Source: Limnephilus marmoratus
Taxonomy: Eukaryota > Arthropoda > Insecta > Trichoptera > Limnephilidae
Length of the DNA stretch: 64,000 bases
NCBI GenBank assembly: GCA_917880885.1
Contig: OU862915.1
Location: 41,114,676-41,178,675, forward strand
Reading direction: 5' to 3'
How positions within the stretch are numbered: position 1 is the first letter of the stretch; every line of letters starts with the position of its first letter. The notes under the pieces were generated by a model, which was not told the DNA's origin, ran no database searches, and saw nothing but the letters and a program-made list of their open reading frames with translations. This document shows, in pieces, positions 9,908 through 20,725 of this stretch. The translations under genes were made by a program, and so were the position numbers.

Positions 9908-11806
9908 TTGATAAATTGTAAAAAAGAATCTCATAAAATCTACAAAGAAAATAGATCTGTACCTAATTATATTAAATTTAAAAATATCAGGAAAGATTGC
10001 AAAAATTTGTCTAAAATTTGTTATAAAAATTATATAATGGAAGTCGAAAATACAATAAATCACGATGTTAAACACTTCTGGAAACATGTAAATTCTATGA
10101 AAAAAAATGAAACCGGGATCCCTGGAACTATGAACCATAAACAAAGGAGTTCTAGCAACATAAAAGAAATTGTTGACATGTTTGCCGATTTCTTTAAAGA
10201 TGTGTTTGAACCCGGCATTTCAGATGAACAAATTCCGGAATTTAATTCTGATATAAATTTGCAATTATCTAATATTAAAATTAACCTCACTGACATTAGA
10301 AATTTTATTAAAACACTTGAATCCAAATTAAGTTCTGGACCGGATCAAATTCCACCCATTCTGATAAAAAACTGTGCAGACAGCTTATCCATTCCATTGT
10401 TCATGTTATTTAATAAGTCCTTGTCAACGGGAAATTTCCCAAAACTGTGGAAAAAGAGTTATTTAACACCAATATTTAAAAGCGGGGATAAATCTGCAAT
10501 TGATAATTATCGTCCAATTTGTATCCAATCATCCATACCCAAGCTTTTCGAAAAATTGATTCTTATAAAGATAAACCCTAGCGTGAAATCCATCATTACA
10601 ACTTGTCAACATGGTTTTGTCTCGGGCAGATCAACCTTAACCAACCTATCCCTGTACGAAAATTATATATCAAAGGCACTTGCTAATAGACAACAAGTCG
10701 ATTCCATATATACTGATTTCAGCAAAGCGTTTGATAAGGTTTGCCTTAAAATTCTTGTTAACAAACTGGCGGAATATGGCATAACTGGTAACTTACTATC
10801 CTGGTTTATGAATTATTTGTCTAATCGAGAACTTACTGTCTGCATCAAAGGTCAACTGTCCTACACATTTAAAGCTACAAGTGGCGTGCCCCAGGGCTCA
10901 CATCTAGGACCCATTCTTTTTAACATATTTATAAATGACGTTACAAATGTTTTTACTCGTGTCTTTATATTGATGTTCGCAGATGATATGAAAATTTACC
11001 AAATTATAGACAATATTAATGATTGCTTATTCTTACAATCAAATCTCATTAGCTTTTCTGATTGGTGTATCCAAAATAAATTAACCCTTAATGTAAAAAA
11101 GTGTCAAGTCATGAGATTTTATAGGAAGAATAACCCATTGATTTTAACATATAGGATGAACAATCAAGCCTTAGCATCTGTACCCGAAATAAAAGACCTG
11201 GGGATAATATTTGACACAAAATTATCATTTATCTCCCACATTAATAATATAACCACTAAAGCGATGCAAATGCTGGGTTTCATTTTAAGAACTTCAAAAG
11301 ATTTCAAAAATTTAAAAACTTTAAAAATATTATATTCATCCATTGTCAGAAGTCATTTAGAATTCAACTCAACCATTTGGAATCCATTTTACAATATTCG
11401 TGAAAAATCCATCGAGCGAATCCAACATAAATTTTTACGAAATATAAATTATAGATTAGGAATTCCTATTGAAAATATTAGCTACATGTCACTGTTGAAA
11501 ATTATGGACCTCGCTACATTAAAAGAAAGAAGAATATGTACTGATCTATTTTTTCTGTATAAAATTGTTAATAACATGTTTGACTCCCCTGAACTCCTTA
11601 GGCTGATTAATTTTCATGTGCCTAGTAGAACGGTTCGTCAGATTGTACCTTACCATTGTAACAATTCAGGTACCAATTCAGAAATAAACTCAGTAATGAA
11701 CCGACTGCACAGTACAGGGAATAAATATTACATGAATACCATCGGTACTGAAAGTCTATCAACCTATAAAAACATTGTCATTAAATCTGTATGTCTATCT
11801 AGATAA
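9908..11806 (+). CDS. LINE A reverse transcriptase (ORF2 C-terminal part)
   Basis: A 632-residue uninterrupted frame. The N-terminal part is the linker (FWKHVNSMKK). RT motifs follow in order: LKSGDKSAIDNYRPI-type fingers (here TPIFKSGDKSAIDNYRPI), HGFVSGRST, motif A YTDFSKAFDKV, motif B GVPQGSHLGPILFNIFIN, catalytic FADDMKIY, then NKLTLNVKKCQVM and the IKDLGIIFDTKLSF thumb block. The C-terminus has RSHLEFNSTIWNPF. All palm aspartates are present, so this domain alone looks intact. The start codon of the frame is internal to ORF2, because the endonuclease part upstream is in another frame. Confidence 0.9.
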   Translation: MINCKKESHKIYKENRSVPNYIKFKNIRKDCKNLSKICYKNYIMEVENTINHDVKHFWKHVNSMKKNETGIPGTMNHKQRSSSNIKEIVDMFADFFKDVFEPGISDEQIPEFNSDINLQLSNIKINLTDIRNFIKTLESKLSSGPDQIPPILIKNCADSLSIPLFMLFNKSLSTGNFPKLWKKSYLTPIFKSGDKSAIDNYRPICIQSSIPKLFEKLILIKINPSVKSIITTCQHGFVSGRSTLTNLSLYENYISKALANRQQVDSIYTDFSKAFDKVCLKILVNKLAEYGITGNLLSWFMNYLSNRELTVCIKGQLSYTFKATSGVPQGSHLGPILFNIFINDVTNVFTRVFILMFADDMKIYQIIDNINDCLFLQSNLISFSDWCIQNKLTLNVKKCQVMRFYRKNNPLILTYRMNNQALASVPEIKDLGIIFDTKLSFISHINNITTKAMQMLGFILRTSKDFKNLKTLKILYSSIVRSHLEFNSTIWNPFYNIREKSIERIQHKFLRNINYRLGIPIENISYMSLLKIMDLATLKERRICTDLFFLYKIVNNMFDSPELLRLINFHVPSRTVRQIVPYHCNNSGTNSEINSVMNRLHSTGNKYYMNTIGTESLSTYKNIVIKSVCLSR

Positions 11807-12061
11807 ATTTGAAATGTTTATAAATTTTCAATATGTGTCGAATGTATATGAATGTGTATCCTTTATTTTATTCTGTTGCTTTTAAGCTGCAAGAAAATCA
11901 CTTCTTTAAATGTATATGAATGTGTATTCTATAATTTACTATTTTGTTTTAAGTTAAAAAATCTATACTTGATACTTATTTAATTGTTATCTCTTAATTC
12001 TTTGATTATAACAAATGTATTTTTAATTAATCATATGTAAAAGCCCTAATTGGGCGTGTAC

Positions 12062-12064
12062 AAA

Positions 12065-12100
<36 letters not shown>
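12062..12100. repeat. AAAT-type repeats at tail-to-tail LINE junction
   Basis: A pure AAAT-type run serves as the tail of LINE A (plus) and adjoins the 3' end of LINE D (minus), which would itself end in ATTT when read on the plus strand. The two insertions meet at their tails. Confidence 0.75.
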
Positions 12101-12102
<2 letters not shown>

Positions 12103-12965
12103 CCCTCAGGGCCTATGTCATCTGGGATGCTGTGTGGAGGGTCTTTTTGAGGAGAGGAAGGAATGAACATTGGTCTTGAAGAGACCCATGTTGTAGGAAG
12201 GAGGAAACACAGAGGCCGGCAAATCATTCCACAGCCGAGCTGTTGAACACAAGAACGAGTCGAAGAAACGACCCGTTCTCATGTGGCAAATGTCAAACGT
12301 GTACAAATGTTGGGCACGCGTTTGGCGTGTTTCCCAACTTTGCACCGGTGCCGAAGAGATCAATGATGCTAGTTCCTCGGAGCATCTTCCATTGTAATAC
12401 CGGCAGAACAAGGATAGCATTCCCACCCGACGCCTGTGCTCTAAAGATTGCAATCTGTCTGTTAAGATGGGAGAATCTATCAAACGGACTTATTATTTTG
12501 GAGCTCCAGACCAGAGGTGGCTGCCAAATTCAACCGTGGGGCGCGCTTGTGATTTGTACAGGGTTAGCAGTTGTGCACTATTAAAGTATCTGCGGGCCCT
12601 GTACAGTACGCCCAGTTTCTGTGAGGCTAACTTTACTCTGGCTTCGATGGAGCCCCCATACCTGAGCTGGTCACTTAGGGTTACACCAAGCATTTCGATG
12701 GAGGGCCTGTTCGGAAGATTGCTTCCGTTGAAAGAGACTAGATTTTCATTTCGATCCCTTTTAGACGTAATCAGACAAGATTGGGTCTTTGAAACATTAA
12801 ATTCAACGAGATTATTTTTACCCCAAGAGAAAACACTCTCGAGGTAACCGTCCATTCTTTGCTTCAAAGCCCTACGAGCTGTTGGGGTTTGTGAGCCCTT
12901 TGGGGGCTTGTCAAACAAAAAGCTATCATGAACTGTACTGTCATCCGCGTAACAGTGAATTGGTG
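12101..12965 (-). pseudogene. LINE D, 3' part of RT to tail
   Basis: Minus-strand coding begins at about 12965 with the catalytic box HCYADDSTVHDSF and continues through 12493-12918 (WGKNNLVEFNVSKTQSCLI, LGVTLSDQLRYGGSIEARV, RPTVEFGSHLWSGAPK) and, after a break at about 12485, through 12118-12483 (DRLQSLEHRRRVGMLSLF, FDSFLCSTARLWNDLP). The stop is at 12118 and a short 3' UTR reads GACATAGGCCCTGAGGGAAA. This is the best copy of a family with fragments at 2056-2400, 18813-19580 and 20590-20725. The endonuclease and RT fingers are missing. Its 3' end is shared with repeat X. Confidence 0.85.
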
Positions 12966-13769
12966 CTCATGACAAAAGGTCTTAATTAGTGGCTCGCTTT
13001 TTTGTGCGTATTTTTTTTAATAGAACTTTAATTATTAGAATTTTATCCGGGATTCAATATCTAAGTTTCATGCAGATAGCAGAGAAAACTTTCTTGTTCG
13101 GTAGAAATGACTTTCAGAAAGGATTTTTATAAAATATTTTAATCCATACCATAGTTCCATAGCTTACAAAGGGTTTGTTTCTAGTTTAATAATTAATACA
13201 CTCGTTTGTTGTGGCAGATTGTTGTTTGAAAGATGATTGTTGATTATCACGTTAAGTTATTCTTAATGAAGTAGAAGTAATTTAATGAAGAATTCATTAT
13301 ATTTCGTTTTTTTAATAAAGATTAATCGTTTTGCTTCACACATCACAAATAGATGGGAATCGAATTTTCAGAACTAAATACGGATAAAATCATGCTATAA
13401 ATTAAAAAAGTCACCTGACCAAAAATGTTAAAACCTAAACTTACCTATAATAACTATAACCTATTTTAATATCAACAGATTTTACAGATTCTTGCAATTC
13501 CTGGGACCGGTAATTCGCAGATAGGTTACTCTATTAGCGACTGGAGCGCTTTTTGCCACAATATGGCATCATTTAAAATACCTCGGATTGCTTTGCTGCC
13601 AGTTTTTGGCAAATTTTCCTTAGATGCATTAAATTTTTTTGCCAATTTTTCCATATTAAAATTCTGAGGTATGATTTTTTTTAATGTCGGCGGAAAATAT
13701 TCAAAATGGTCACAAAAAATCACAAGCAATCGGAGGAAAAAGTTAAGAGGAAATACCAGCGGCGTTTTT
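12966..13769. other. AT-rich DNA, no gene seen
   Basis: An 82-residue minus-strand frame at 13526-13774 has no recognisable motif. The stretch may be intron of the alkaline phosphatase gene, whose exon lies at 14534-14741. Confidence 0.35.
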
Positions 13770-14110
13770 TCCATACAAACGTATTCCCCATTTATCTCTC
13801 TGGATTTTGACCCTAGAGCAAAAATATTTTTTACATATTATAGATATTGACCATTAGCGTGTCGGTACGTTTTGCTTTTTTTGATAATTTACTTCTTATA
13901 GAAAATCTATTCCAAAAATGAATAAAATTGCCCAGTTTAAACGCCGTCAAAAGACGTTCCGTATACAAACTAAACAATGTATTTTGAAAAAAAGCAAAAC
14001 GTACCGACATAGAATATTTTCTTCTAATACAGTTAGAGAAAAAATTTTTTAAATTGGTCCAGTTTTGGAGAAGAAAAATGGGGAATACAAAACATCAATT
14101 TTGACGATTT
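13770..14110. repeat. Foldback (inverted-repeat) element
   Basis: The inner arms are nearly perfect: TGTCGGTACGTTTTGCTTTT at 13860 and its reverse complement ending at 14009. The inversion continues outward imperfectly, with ATTCCCCATTT at about 13783 matched by the reverse complement near 14090. No coding sequence lies between. It is probably a non-autonomous foldback or MITE-like element; the outer ends are not sharp. Confidence 0.5.
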
Positions 14111-14533
14111 TATTTAGGTATTTTTGGCCCGATATGCAGTTGTCCTTTTCGCTCAGTTCCCCTGAGGGGAGCGCGGAGTGGAACAGAAGACATTGGTTAC
14201 AATACCTATCGACGATATTTTTAAATGACCGGCATAGCTCTTAAAAATCGCCCTGTCGCTCGAGTGGTTAGGCTTACAAATTGCATTAATTAATTACGGG
14301 TAATAGTAAATTGTAAAAGAAGTAATTTAATATGGTAACAAATAAATAAAATTCTAAGTATTTTCGTTGGCATGGGACTCAAACAGCAGAAACTGAATAT
14401 TGATGTCATTGCGTGGAAAATTGTTTGCATGTTTCATGACAAGAAAAAGATTTCGATAAAGAGTTTTGATAAGCGTAGCCGAGAAGAAAATGAATACGAA
14501 CATATTAAAAACATTAATTGAAATGGGACTTAC
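14111..14533. other. Probable intron sequence downstream of the alkaline phosphatase exon
   Basis: No further exon was found. A tRNA-A-box-like string (TCGCTCGAGTGGTTAGG) at about 14256 lacks a convincing B box. Confidence 0.3.
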
Positions 14534-14741
14534 CCAACAAATGGTCGACTTTATCAGTGTCGATATTCTGCATCTGTTCTCCGTTCCACACGTACTCCGC
14601 CCGCAGTTTCCTCCTCTTCTTATCCCTCAGCCAATCCTCTATCAGGTTCCTTCCATCCAATCTTCTCCCTTCTAACGAAGGCTCTTCGGGGTCTTTCGTC
14701 ACAGTGGGCAGCCAGTGTCTCCGGCCACCTCCGAGAAGAAC
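14534..14741 (-). CDS. Alkaline phosphatase, internal exon
   Basis: On the minus strand an acceptor (ATTATTTTCAG) is followed by 208 bp of coding and a consensus donor (GTAAGT at 14533-14528). Translation starts in phase 0: VLLGGGRRHWLPTVTKDP, then GRRLDGRNLIEDWLRDKK, AEYVWNGEQMQ, and DTDKVDHLLG with the last Gly codon split. In insect membrane alkaline phosphatases this region follows the metal-site N-terminal part: a GGGR(R) turn, a DGR-L-I-W-DKK helix, a YVWN strand and a D-LxG turn. The enzyme is a zinc/magnesium phosphomonoesterase, usually GPI-anchored. Flanking exons were not found within the window, so introns must be long. This is the best host-gene signal in the window; gene integrity is unknown. 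Confidence 0.8.
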
Positions 14742-17455
14742 CTGAAAATAATTAACGATATCGTTTTAAATTTTTAATTCTCAGGGTCAATAATATGATA
14801 ATGGGCATTGTTCCCAGTACAATAGAACGAATATTTAGCTTTTATTTGAACAAAAATATATCCATTATTGTAGACCCGCAAAAGTTGAATGGAGAGGCGA
14901 GAGGTGCTTACATTGTATATTTTCTATTTCTGAATATTATCTAAGGCCTATTTGATAATCACAGATATGTAAGAACACTCAATCTTTAAGCGTTAAGATT
15001 CGAAAGTCATGTATGAAAAAAGTCACGTAAGAAATTTTTATTTTTATTTAGGTTCGCGGACTGTCAAAATTGAAAACACCATATTACCATATTTCATGCA
15101 TTTATCGCAAAAGAACAGTTTTTAAATTATAAAGATACAATTACTAATATGAATAATCCGGAGATTTGCTTTATTTAGTTCATTAAATTGTTTTGCACAG
15201 TCAGCCAATTTCAGAACTGAGGTCATACACTTTGTTTACAAAAGAATTGAAAAAGCAACTATTTTTTATTACACGAGAGTTGAAAATCCTTTAAATAGAA
15301 AGAAAATTCAATAATGAATACACTGATATATAAACATATAGTAGTAACCGACTAAAATAAACATTAACGCTTTTTTCAGAACAAACTTTTGTGTCGTTCA
15401 GAATAAACATTATTGGAATTTAGACGCGTGTAGAATCGGCCATGGGATTTCGAGTTGAGACATATATTAATAAAATGGAAAAGTTTTAGGTATATCAGAT
15501 TTCTACTAACGCAAACTGAAGATTGTGGGAAGATTTGGATAAATTATAAAAAAATTACGTAGATATATTTACAAATGATAAATTTGCCACGTTATGGAAA
15601 GCGGCAAAGCAAAAATTCTGTTATAAAATTATATAAGGTATGGTAAGTACCAAAGTCAAATCAGTTTCCTTTTTGAACGGATTAGAATAATCTACCATTT
15701 TTCTTGCAGGTGTTCATTATTCTTGTGGTAGAAAACATCTGGATTTCTTCAAGCAGTAAAATAAAATACGAAAAAAAAATTATAAGTCGAGAATATTGTC
15801 AAACATAAATAAAAATGTAACCACTGCTATCAGCTAATCTACTTGGCAGTTGCACCTCCCCCTAATAATTTCCCCCGATAAAACCACGTTAGCTGAAGAA
15901 ATACATGTAGGAATGTTAAAACAGCAGATCGGGTAACTGATTTAAATTACTTGTAGTTTATCGGCAACCATCTCGGGTCTTTGCTTTTTTAATGTGGAAA
16001 ATTATGTAAAATTAGTTGATGTATTAAAAGACCTTAAACCCTTCAGGCCTCGGGCATATTTTGTCAAAAAGTCAAAATATTTCCGTTTTGAAAGGTGATG
16101 ATAAACCGATTTAAAATTTTATAATTGGAAATAAATATATATTTTCTGAAAATACAAAAACTTTGTGTAAAGGCTCACCTTTATTTTAAACGACTTCAAA
16201 AAGGAGGACATTCTCAATTCGACTGTATTTTTTTACTAAAATTATTGATGATGAAAAAAATAAAAAAACAACTGTTTTATTATACAAATGTATTATACAC
16301 ATTACCGTCACCTCATTTTTTGGTTGTTTCATGAAAAAATAATTAATAAAAAAATCACAAAGTTTCATAACTTTTTTATCAAATTTCGGTCGGAAACTAC
16401 GGATTCATAATGGCGTGCATTTTAATCGATTTGCGGCAAATTTTTAAATTTGAATAAAAAAAAAGATGTTTTCTCCTTCTAACACAGTTAAGATCATATA
16501 TCTCACCACGATCGTAAGGGAGACAACGATTTCTGCGAGATCTATTGAGTGGTTCCCAAAAACCATCAAATTAGCCTGAGGGGTTAACAATTTAAAGCTT
16601 CCAGAATGTTCTTATTTGCTTTCTTCAGCCAAAAACGCGAGTTTCAGAAAAGCATCGCTCATAAAGCCTGAAAGCGGATTTTTTAAAACGGCACCAAGTC
16701 TACTAACATGGTCGTAAAAATAATTGGTACCAATTTTCTTAATTGGGCGAAATAAAAGTTTTATAACGAAACAGAAAGCTCATTACGCATTAGTGCTACG
16801 GAATTCATTCTAAATTAGCATAAATTAAAAGAATATTATTTTGGGCAATATTAAAAGCTCTTCTGTGCTGGTTTACAAATTCAGTCATTCCATTGGGAAC
16901 GAATTAATGTCGACAACTCGGTTCGATCAAATAATCTCATTATTGGTTTTGTTCGTTTACGAGCATCAGAAATTGTATCAAATTCGGTCGGAATTAGATC
17001 GTAAATACTCAATGTTTTGGTTATTACATTAACTGACGCCTATTGATATGGTGTAATCGTAATAGTACGATTAATCTGACTAAACTAACGTAATACTCGA
17101 AGTGATATTAGGGTGGTTCAATATTATTATAAAGAGTGGATTCAACAAATATGATTTTTCAGAACTCTGGTTCTATGCCTTTGTCCAGAGGGAATAAATT
17201 CACTTCAAAACAGTTTCGTTAGGACATTTTTTGTTATATAAACCTTTACGTGAACTGTAAAAACCACCAGCATCAGAGCAGTATAACATCACGTAACCCA
17301 AAGGAAATTAACAACGATTCCAGAGCATATTTGGAGCACAAAAAGTGGATGTCATTTTGCTGTCCGATATTTTTTTTCTTGTAATATTTGAATTAACATT
17401 TAACAGCAAACAAGGTTTCGCTTAGCTCAAGCTTTGTCAGGGCTTTTTTTTAGGA
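14742..17455. other. Long featureless AT-rich stretch (probable intron)
   Basis: No exon-like frame, repeat family or TIR pair was recognised across 2.7 kb. It lies upstream of the alkaline phosphatase exon in the sense of that gene, so it may be intron, but no preceding exon was found. Confidence 0.35.
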
Positions 17456-17505
17456 ATGTAATTTCCCTCAGGGCCTATGTTATCTTTGGGGATGGGAGGG
17501 TTTTT
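17456..17505 (-). repeat. Repeat X 3'-end fragment
   Basis: The segment TTTCCCTCAGGGCCTATGTT followed by ATCTTTGGGGATG is the 3' terminus shared by repeat X and LINE D, here on the minus strand and without the body of the element. Confidence 0.6.
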
Positions 17506-17789
17506 GATTTTATTTTTATTACGAAATATTTTCAATATTTGAAAATATTCTATTTGGTATATTATACGTTAAATCTGTAGAAAGTAAACATAGACCTTCT
17601 AGCACTCTTCTAACGGTTTACTCACATATCTTCAATGGTTGTAATGAAACTAGGTATGATAATATTTGCCTGATGTACATAATATGTAACGTGTGTGTGT
17701 GTACTGTGTAACATTGTTTAAAGGATCTCAAATTAAATTTAAGTGTCATTCTCAGTAATAGAACTTTTTTGTTTTTTTTTACATCACAG

Positions 17790-18115
17790 GTCCACACAGG
17801 AGGCTCTAAAGAAAGAAAATCTTTCAGGGCCTACGCCATCTTTGGGGAAGGAGATAAAGTTCCGAAAAGGAAAAACGATTGTACGGTAGGCAGGAACCTG
17901 GGGGTCAATGTATCTGGGAGTGACGGAGTTAGGAACCCATCCCCCCACTGCGGTGTAAAGTGATGGGTCGAGAGAGATCGGCTGTAGAGGTCTAGGTACG
18001 CCTCTCCCAACCAATCTCTCCCGATCCAGCAGGTGGGCAATAGCATTGGCCGCCAAGATCTAGACAAACCTCACCCCACGAACCCGGGCACCCCTGCGAA
18101 ATTACCAAACGTAGG
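17790..18115 (-). repeat. Repeat X, copy 1
   Basis: The reverse complement carries, in order, the blocks seen in the full copies: CCCGGGTTCGTGGGGTGAGG, GATCGGGAGAGATTGG, a CCGTCACTCC-type block and a GGCCCTGAAAGATTTTCTTT end. The GC-rich body stands out from its surroundings. The short frames on both strands are not conserved between copies, so it is non-coding. Confidence 0.7.
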
Positions 18116-18139
18116 AAGTCGCTTGGAAACCTATATCAT

Positions 18140-18425
18140 AATATTTTAAAAGAAAATTAATTTGATTTCCACAATTGGGACCGATTTGTCGAGAATTCTA
18201 ACAGTCCCATGACTTTTCAAGGGTCTGCGATAATAGTATTATATTTTAACAGGAAAGCATTTTAATTGAAATTTTCAACATTGGAACTGATTTGTCGACA
18301 ATTCAAACTATTCCATATTTTTCATTTAACGGAAAATATTTTTTTTATTTATTTTCAAAATTGGAACGCATTGCCATGGATTAATACTGCCCCGTGATTT
18401 TTCACGGATCTGCGCTAGTATAATC
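18140..18425. repeat. Diverged tandem repeat, about three units of 90-100 bp
   Basis: Each unit contains a block like TTGGAACCGATTTGTCGAGAA, then a TCCATGA/TTTTTCA block and, in the outer two, TCTGCG. Units begin at about 18140, 18240 and 18330. Divergence is high, so the array is old. Confidence 0.45.
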
Positions 18426-18812
18426 TACACTATGTGCATTATTTTGTAATAATAAATAGCTAAAAATAATCGCGGTTCGTAATTGTTATTATTAGATATT
18501 TATAAAAATCTTTAGAGCAGAGATGATCTTAACTTCTTCAAAAATAAGGGTGTGCTTAAAAAACAGGCAGAGCGAATTTAGGGAGAAGCAGCCCCTATAA
18601 CGCGGCCCCTGTTTTTAATTGGCAGCCATTCAGATTATGTCTAGGTTTTTTTTTAAAAGATCAATTTTACATTTAAGAGGGATCGAGAGCATTCAAGTCT
18701 GCGCTAAAACACGCTGAATTGGCGATGAAGTTAACAAGAACACTTGATATGGTAAAGCACGGAACAAGGTCTTATCAAAGAAACTTTTATTTTAATTATC
18801 TCCATAGGAAGC
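18426..18812. other. AT-rich DNA, nothing recognised
   Basis: No repeat family or coding sequence was recognised in this interval. Confidence 0.3.
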
Positions 18813-19580
18813 CCCAAGAAAAATATATTTCCAGTTAGCTGATCTCATTTTTAGAGATGCTGCGTGGAGGGTCTTTTCGCATGAGTGAATTAGGGGGGAG
18901 GAAAGCAGGAAACATAGGACGACAAATTGCTTCGTTGAACTCAAGAACGAGTCGTTCTCATTGTCAAACATCTACAAATAACGTTGGGCGCACGTTTGGC
19001 GTGTTTCCCGACTACGCAGTCTATGCACCGGTGCCGAAGGGATCATTGACACTAGTTCCCTGGAGCGTCTTTCATTGAAATACCGGTAGAATAAGGACAA
19101 CATTCCCATCTGACACATGTGCATCGCAATTTGGGAGGCGTCGCCCCGGGAACCATTTATTGGAGCTGCTTGGCAGGCTGGATCGGCAGCTTGTAGAGGG
19201 AGACCTTTGGACCTCTCCAGCAGGACTCTCTCGGAACATCGCCTTGCACCGCAACGGGGGTGATGGATTCATACACATCCGTCATTTCTGGAGAAGTTGA
19301 CACTCAGATTCCTACCCACCCGTCATACATTTTTCCTTCCCAGAACTTCCTTGAAATGCGCTCTAAAGATTGCAATCCGCTTGTTAAGAAAGGGGAATCT
19401 ACCGAATCACCCGTTTCTGCAAAGTCAAGGGTTTTTCAAATATTTTGGGACTCCAGACCAGACGTGGCTGCCTAATTCAATTCAAATGGAGCAATTGCGA
19501 TTTGTACAGGGTTAGCAGTTGTGAACTATCTGCGGCTCAGTTTCTGAGAGGGCAACATCGATGGAGCCCCCAAGCTTGTA
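18813..19580 (-). pseudogene. LINE D fragment, split by repeat X
   Basis: Two blocks match LINE D at 12101-12965 on the minus strand: 18840-19124 (GGCGTGTTTCCCGAC, CACCGGTGCCGAAGGGATCA, as 12325-12365) and 19346-19580 (GCTCTAAAGATTGCAATC, CAGACCAGACGTGGCTGCC, GATTTGTACAGGGTTAGCAG, as 12428-12570). Between them lies a repeat X copy, so repeat X landed in this LINE after it inserted. The reading frame is badly broken. Confidence 0.75.
19125..19345 (+). repeat. Repeat X, internally deleted copy nested in LINE D
   Basis: It starts at the conserved X 5' end (GCAATTTGGGAGGCGTCG), then CCGGGAACCATTTATTGGA, followed directly by GGCAGGCTGGATCGG, so a middle block present in copies 3 to 5 is missing. 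It runs through the ATGGATTCATACACATCCGT block. Confidence 0.7.
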
Positions 19581-19834
19581 ATTCTGGACTACATTCAGCA
19601 ATGGATTTACGATGGCTAATGACATAAAATAAATTTGAATCTCAGTGTAGTGACCGTACATCCCAATAATTTTCGTACACCAGCTTGATCAAAAAGTTTT
19701 AGTACCGGCCACCGTGTGACACCCTCAATTACTTGATTGGATTTTTGTTGTTGTTTTTAGATTACCACGTCTGTCATCGACACTTCCTTCTAAATTTCAG
19801 CGTCATAGCTTGACGTTTGTAAAAGTTACGCTGT

Positions 19835-20380
19835 AAAAATAATCGATTATGAAAAAAATAGATTTTTTTCCAACGAAAATCGATTTTATTGAGCGATTTG
19901 AATTTTCTAAAAAACCGATTCATTAGTAAACGATTTTTTTTACACTGCAGATTTTTTCATTCGCAGTCATTTGTCCGGAATCCGGAGCGTGAACCTCTAT
20001 GTTGTTTATAAACAAAACAATTTGTGCGTCTACGATGTCATTTATTTTGTGCTTTAAAGGGAGTTCAGCTGAAGTTTCTAATCAAACTTCTCACCAAATG
20101 AACTCAACAGAGACAACGAACAATTTGTAATATAATATGTTGATTAGTTAAAAAAAAAAATTTTCGTTTGATTATTTTACAACTTATAATTTCTGTTGAA
20201 CATTTTTTAATTTGTAGAACTGTGATTAAAGATATTTTACGCGTTTATTTTAATTTGACAAATTTCGGGAAAAATCGATTATTATAACCAATTTTCAAGA
20301 AAAATCGATTTTTCATGTTAAGAAAAAGAACCGATTATTTATTAATCGATTTATTAATCGTTTATTTATGTAAAAATCAC
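19835..20380. mobile_element. Candidate non-autonomous hAT-like element with AATCGATT clusters
   Basis: The right border reads CACACCCCTACTG, the complement of a hAT-like CAGTAGGGGTGTG end. Multiple AATCGATT-type motifs cluster near both borders (19839, 19880, 19914 variant; 20274, 20303, 20329 variant, 20343), as subterminal transposase sites often do. The left terminus is not clear and no 8-bp duplication was established. No coding sequence is present. Confidence 0.35.
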
Positions 20381-20589
20381 ACCCCTACTGAGTACCTCTA
20401 CCTTTGTGCGTGTTTTAGATTTTTTATAGTCTCAAGTCTGAAATGGCATCAATTTTACACTACTATAATGCAACATCGTATAATGCGTTCCATGTCCGTG
20501 AGTTTTTGACCAAAAACATCTCCAATACTATCCAGCAGCCTTTGAATTCGCCTGATCTGTCTCTCTGCAACTTTTTCCTGTTCAACCGA

Positions 20590-20725
20590 CTTAAACGCGT
20601 TACATCCTTCCGGCACCGGTACGTGGTCGGGAAACACGCCAAACTCCTATATTTTTCCTTCCCATAATTTCATCTCCTTCCTTTCCCTGAAGGACCCTCC
20701 AGATAGCATCCTCAAAGATGATTTT
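20590..20725 (+). repeat. Fused LINE D / repeat X 3' fragment
   Basis: On the plus strand the segment GTGGTCGGGAAACACGCCAAA is the complement-sense LINE D block. It runs into the X/D 3' end (TTCCCTGAAGGACCCTCCAGA, then TAGCATCCTCAAAGATGA). The order and junction show recombined or truncated copies. Confidence 0.5.

Larger units (their letters stand above)
8433..12099 (+). mobile_element. LINE A: ORF1 + endonuclease + RT, ends in an AAAT-type tail
   Basis: This is the longest retrotransposon in the window. Order: 5'-truncated ORF1 (8440-8958), overlapping ORF2 start (8921), apurinic endonuclease in two frames (8921-9833), RT (9908-11806), a roughly 260-bp 3' UTR with AAAGCCCTAATTGGGCGTGT, and a tail of AAAT-type repeats (12062-12099). 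Related LINE A' at 30995-32360 (minus) has a similar 3' end (GCCCTA ... GGGCG, then AAAT-type repeats). ORF1-EN-RT with a short tandem tail fits the Jockey/CR1 group. At least three frameshifts or stops in ORF2 make it inactive. Confidence 0.88.

Noticed and set aside
17769..18067. Overlapping 64-90 codon frames at 17769-18067
   Set aside because: They lie in repeat X; the frames are not conserved among its other copies.
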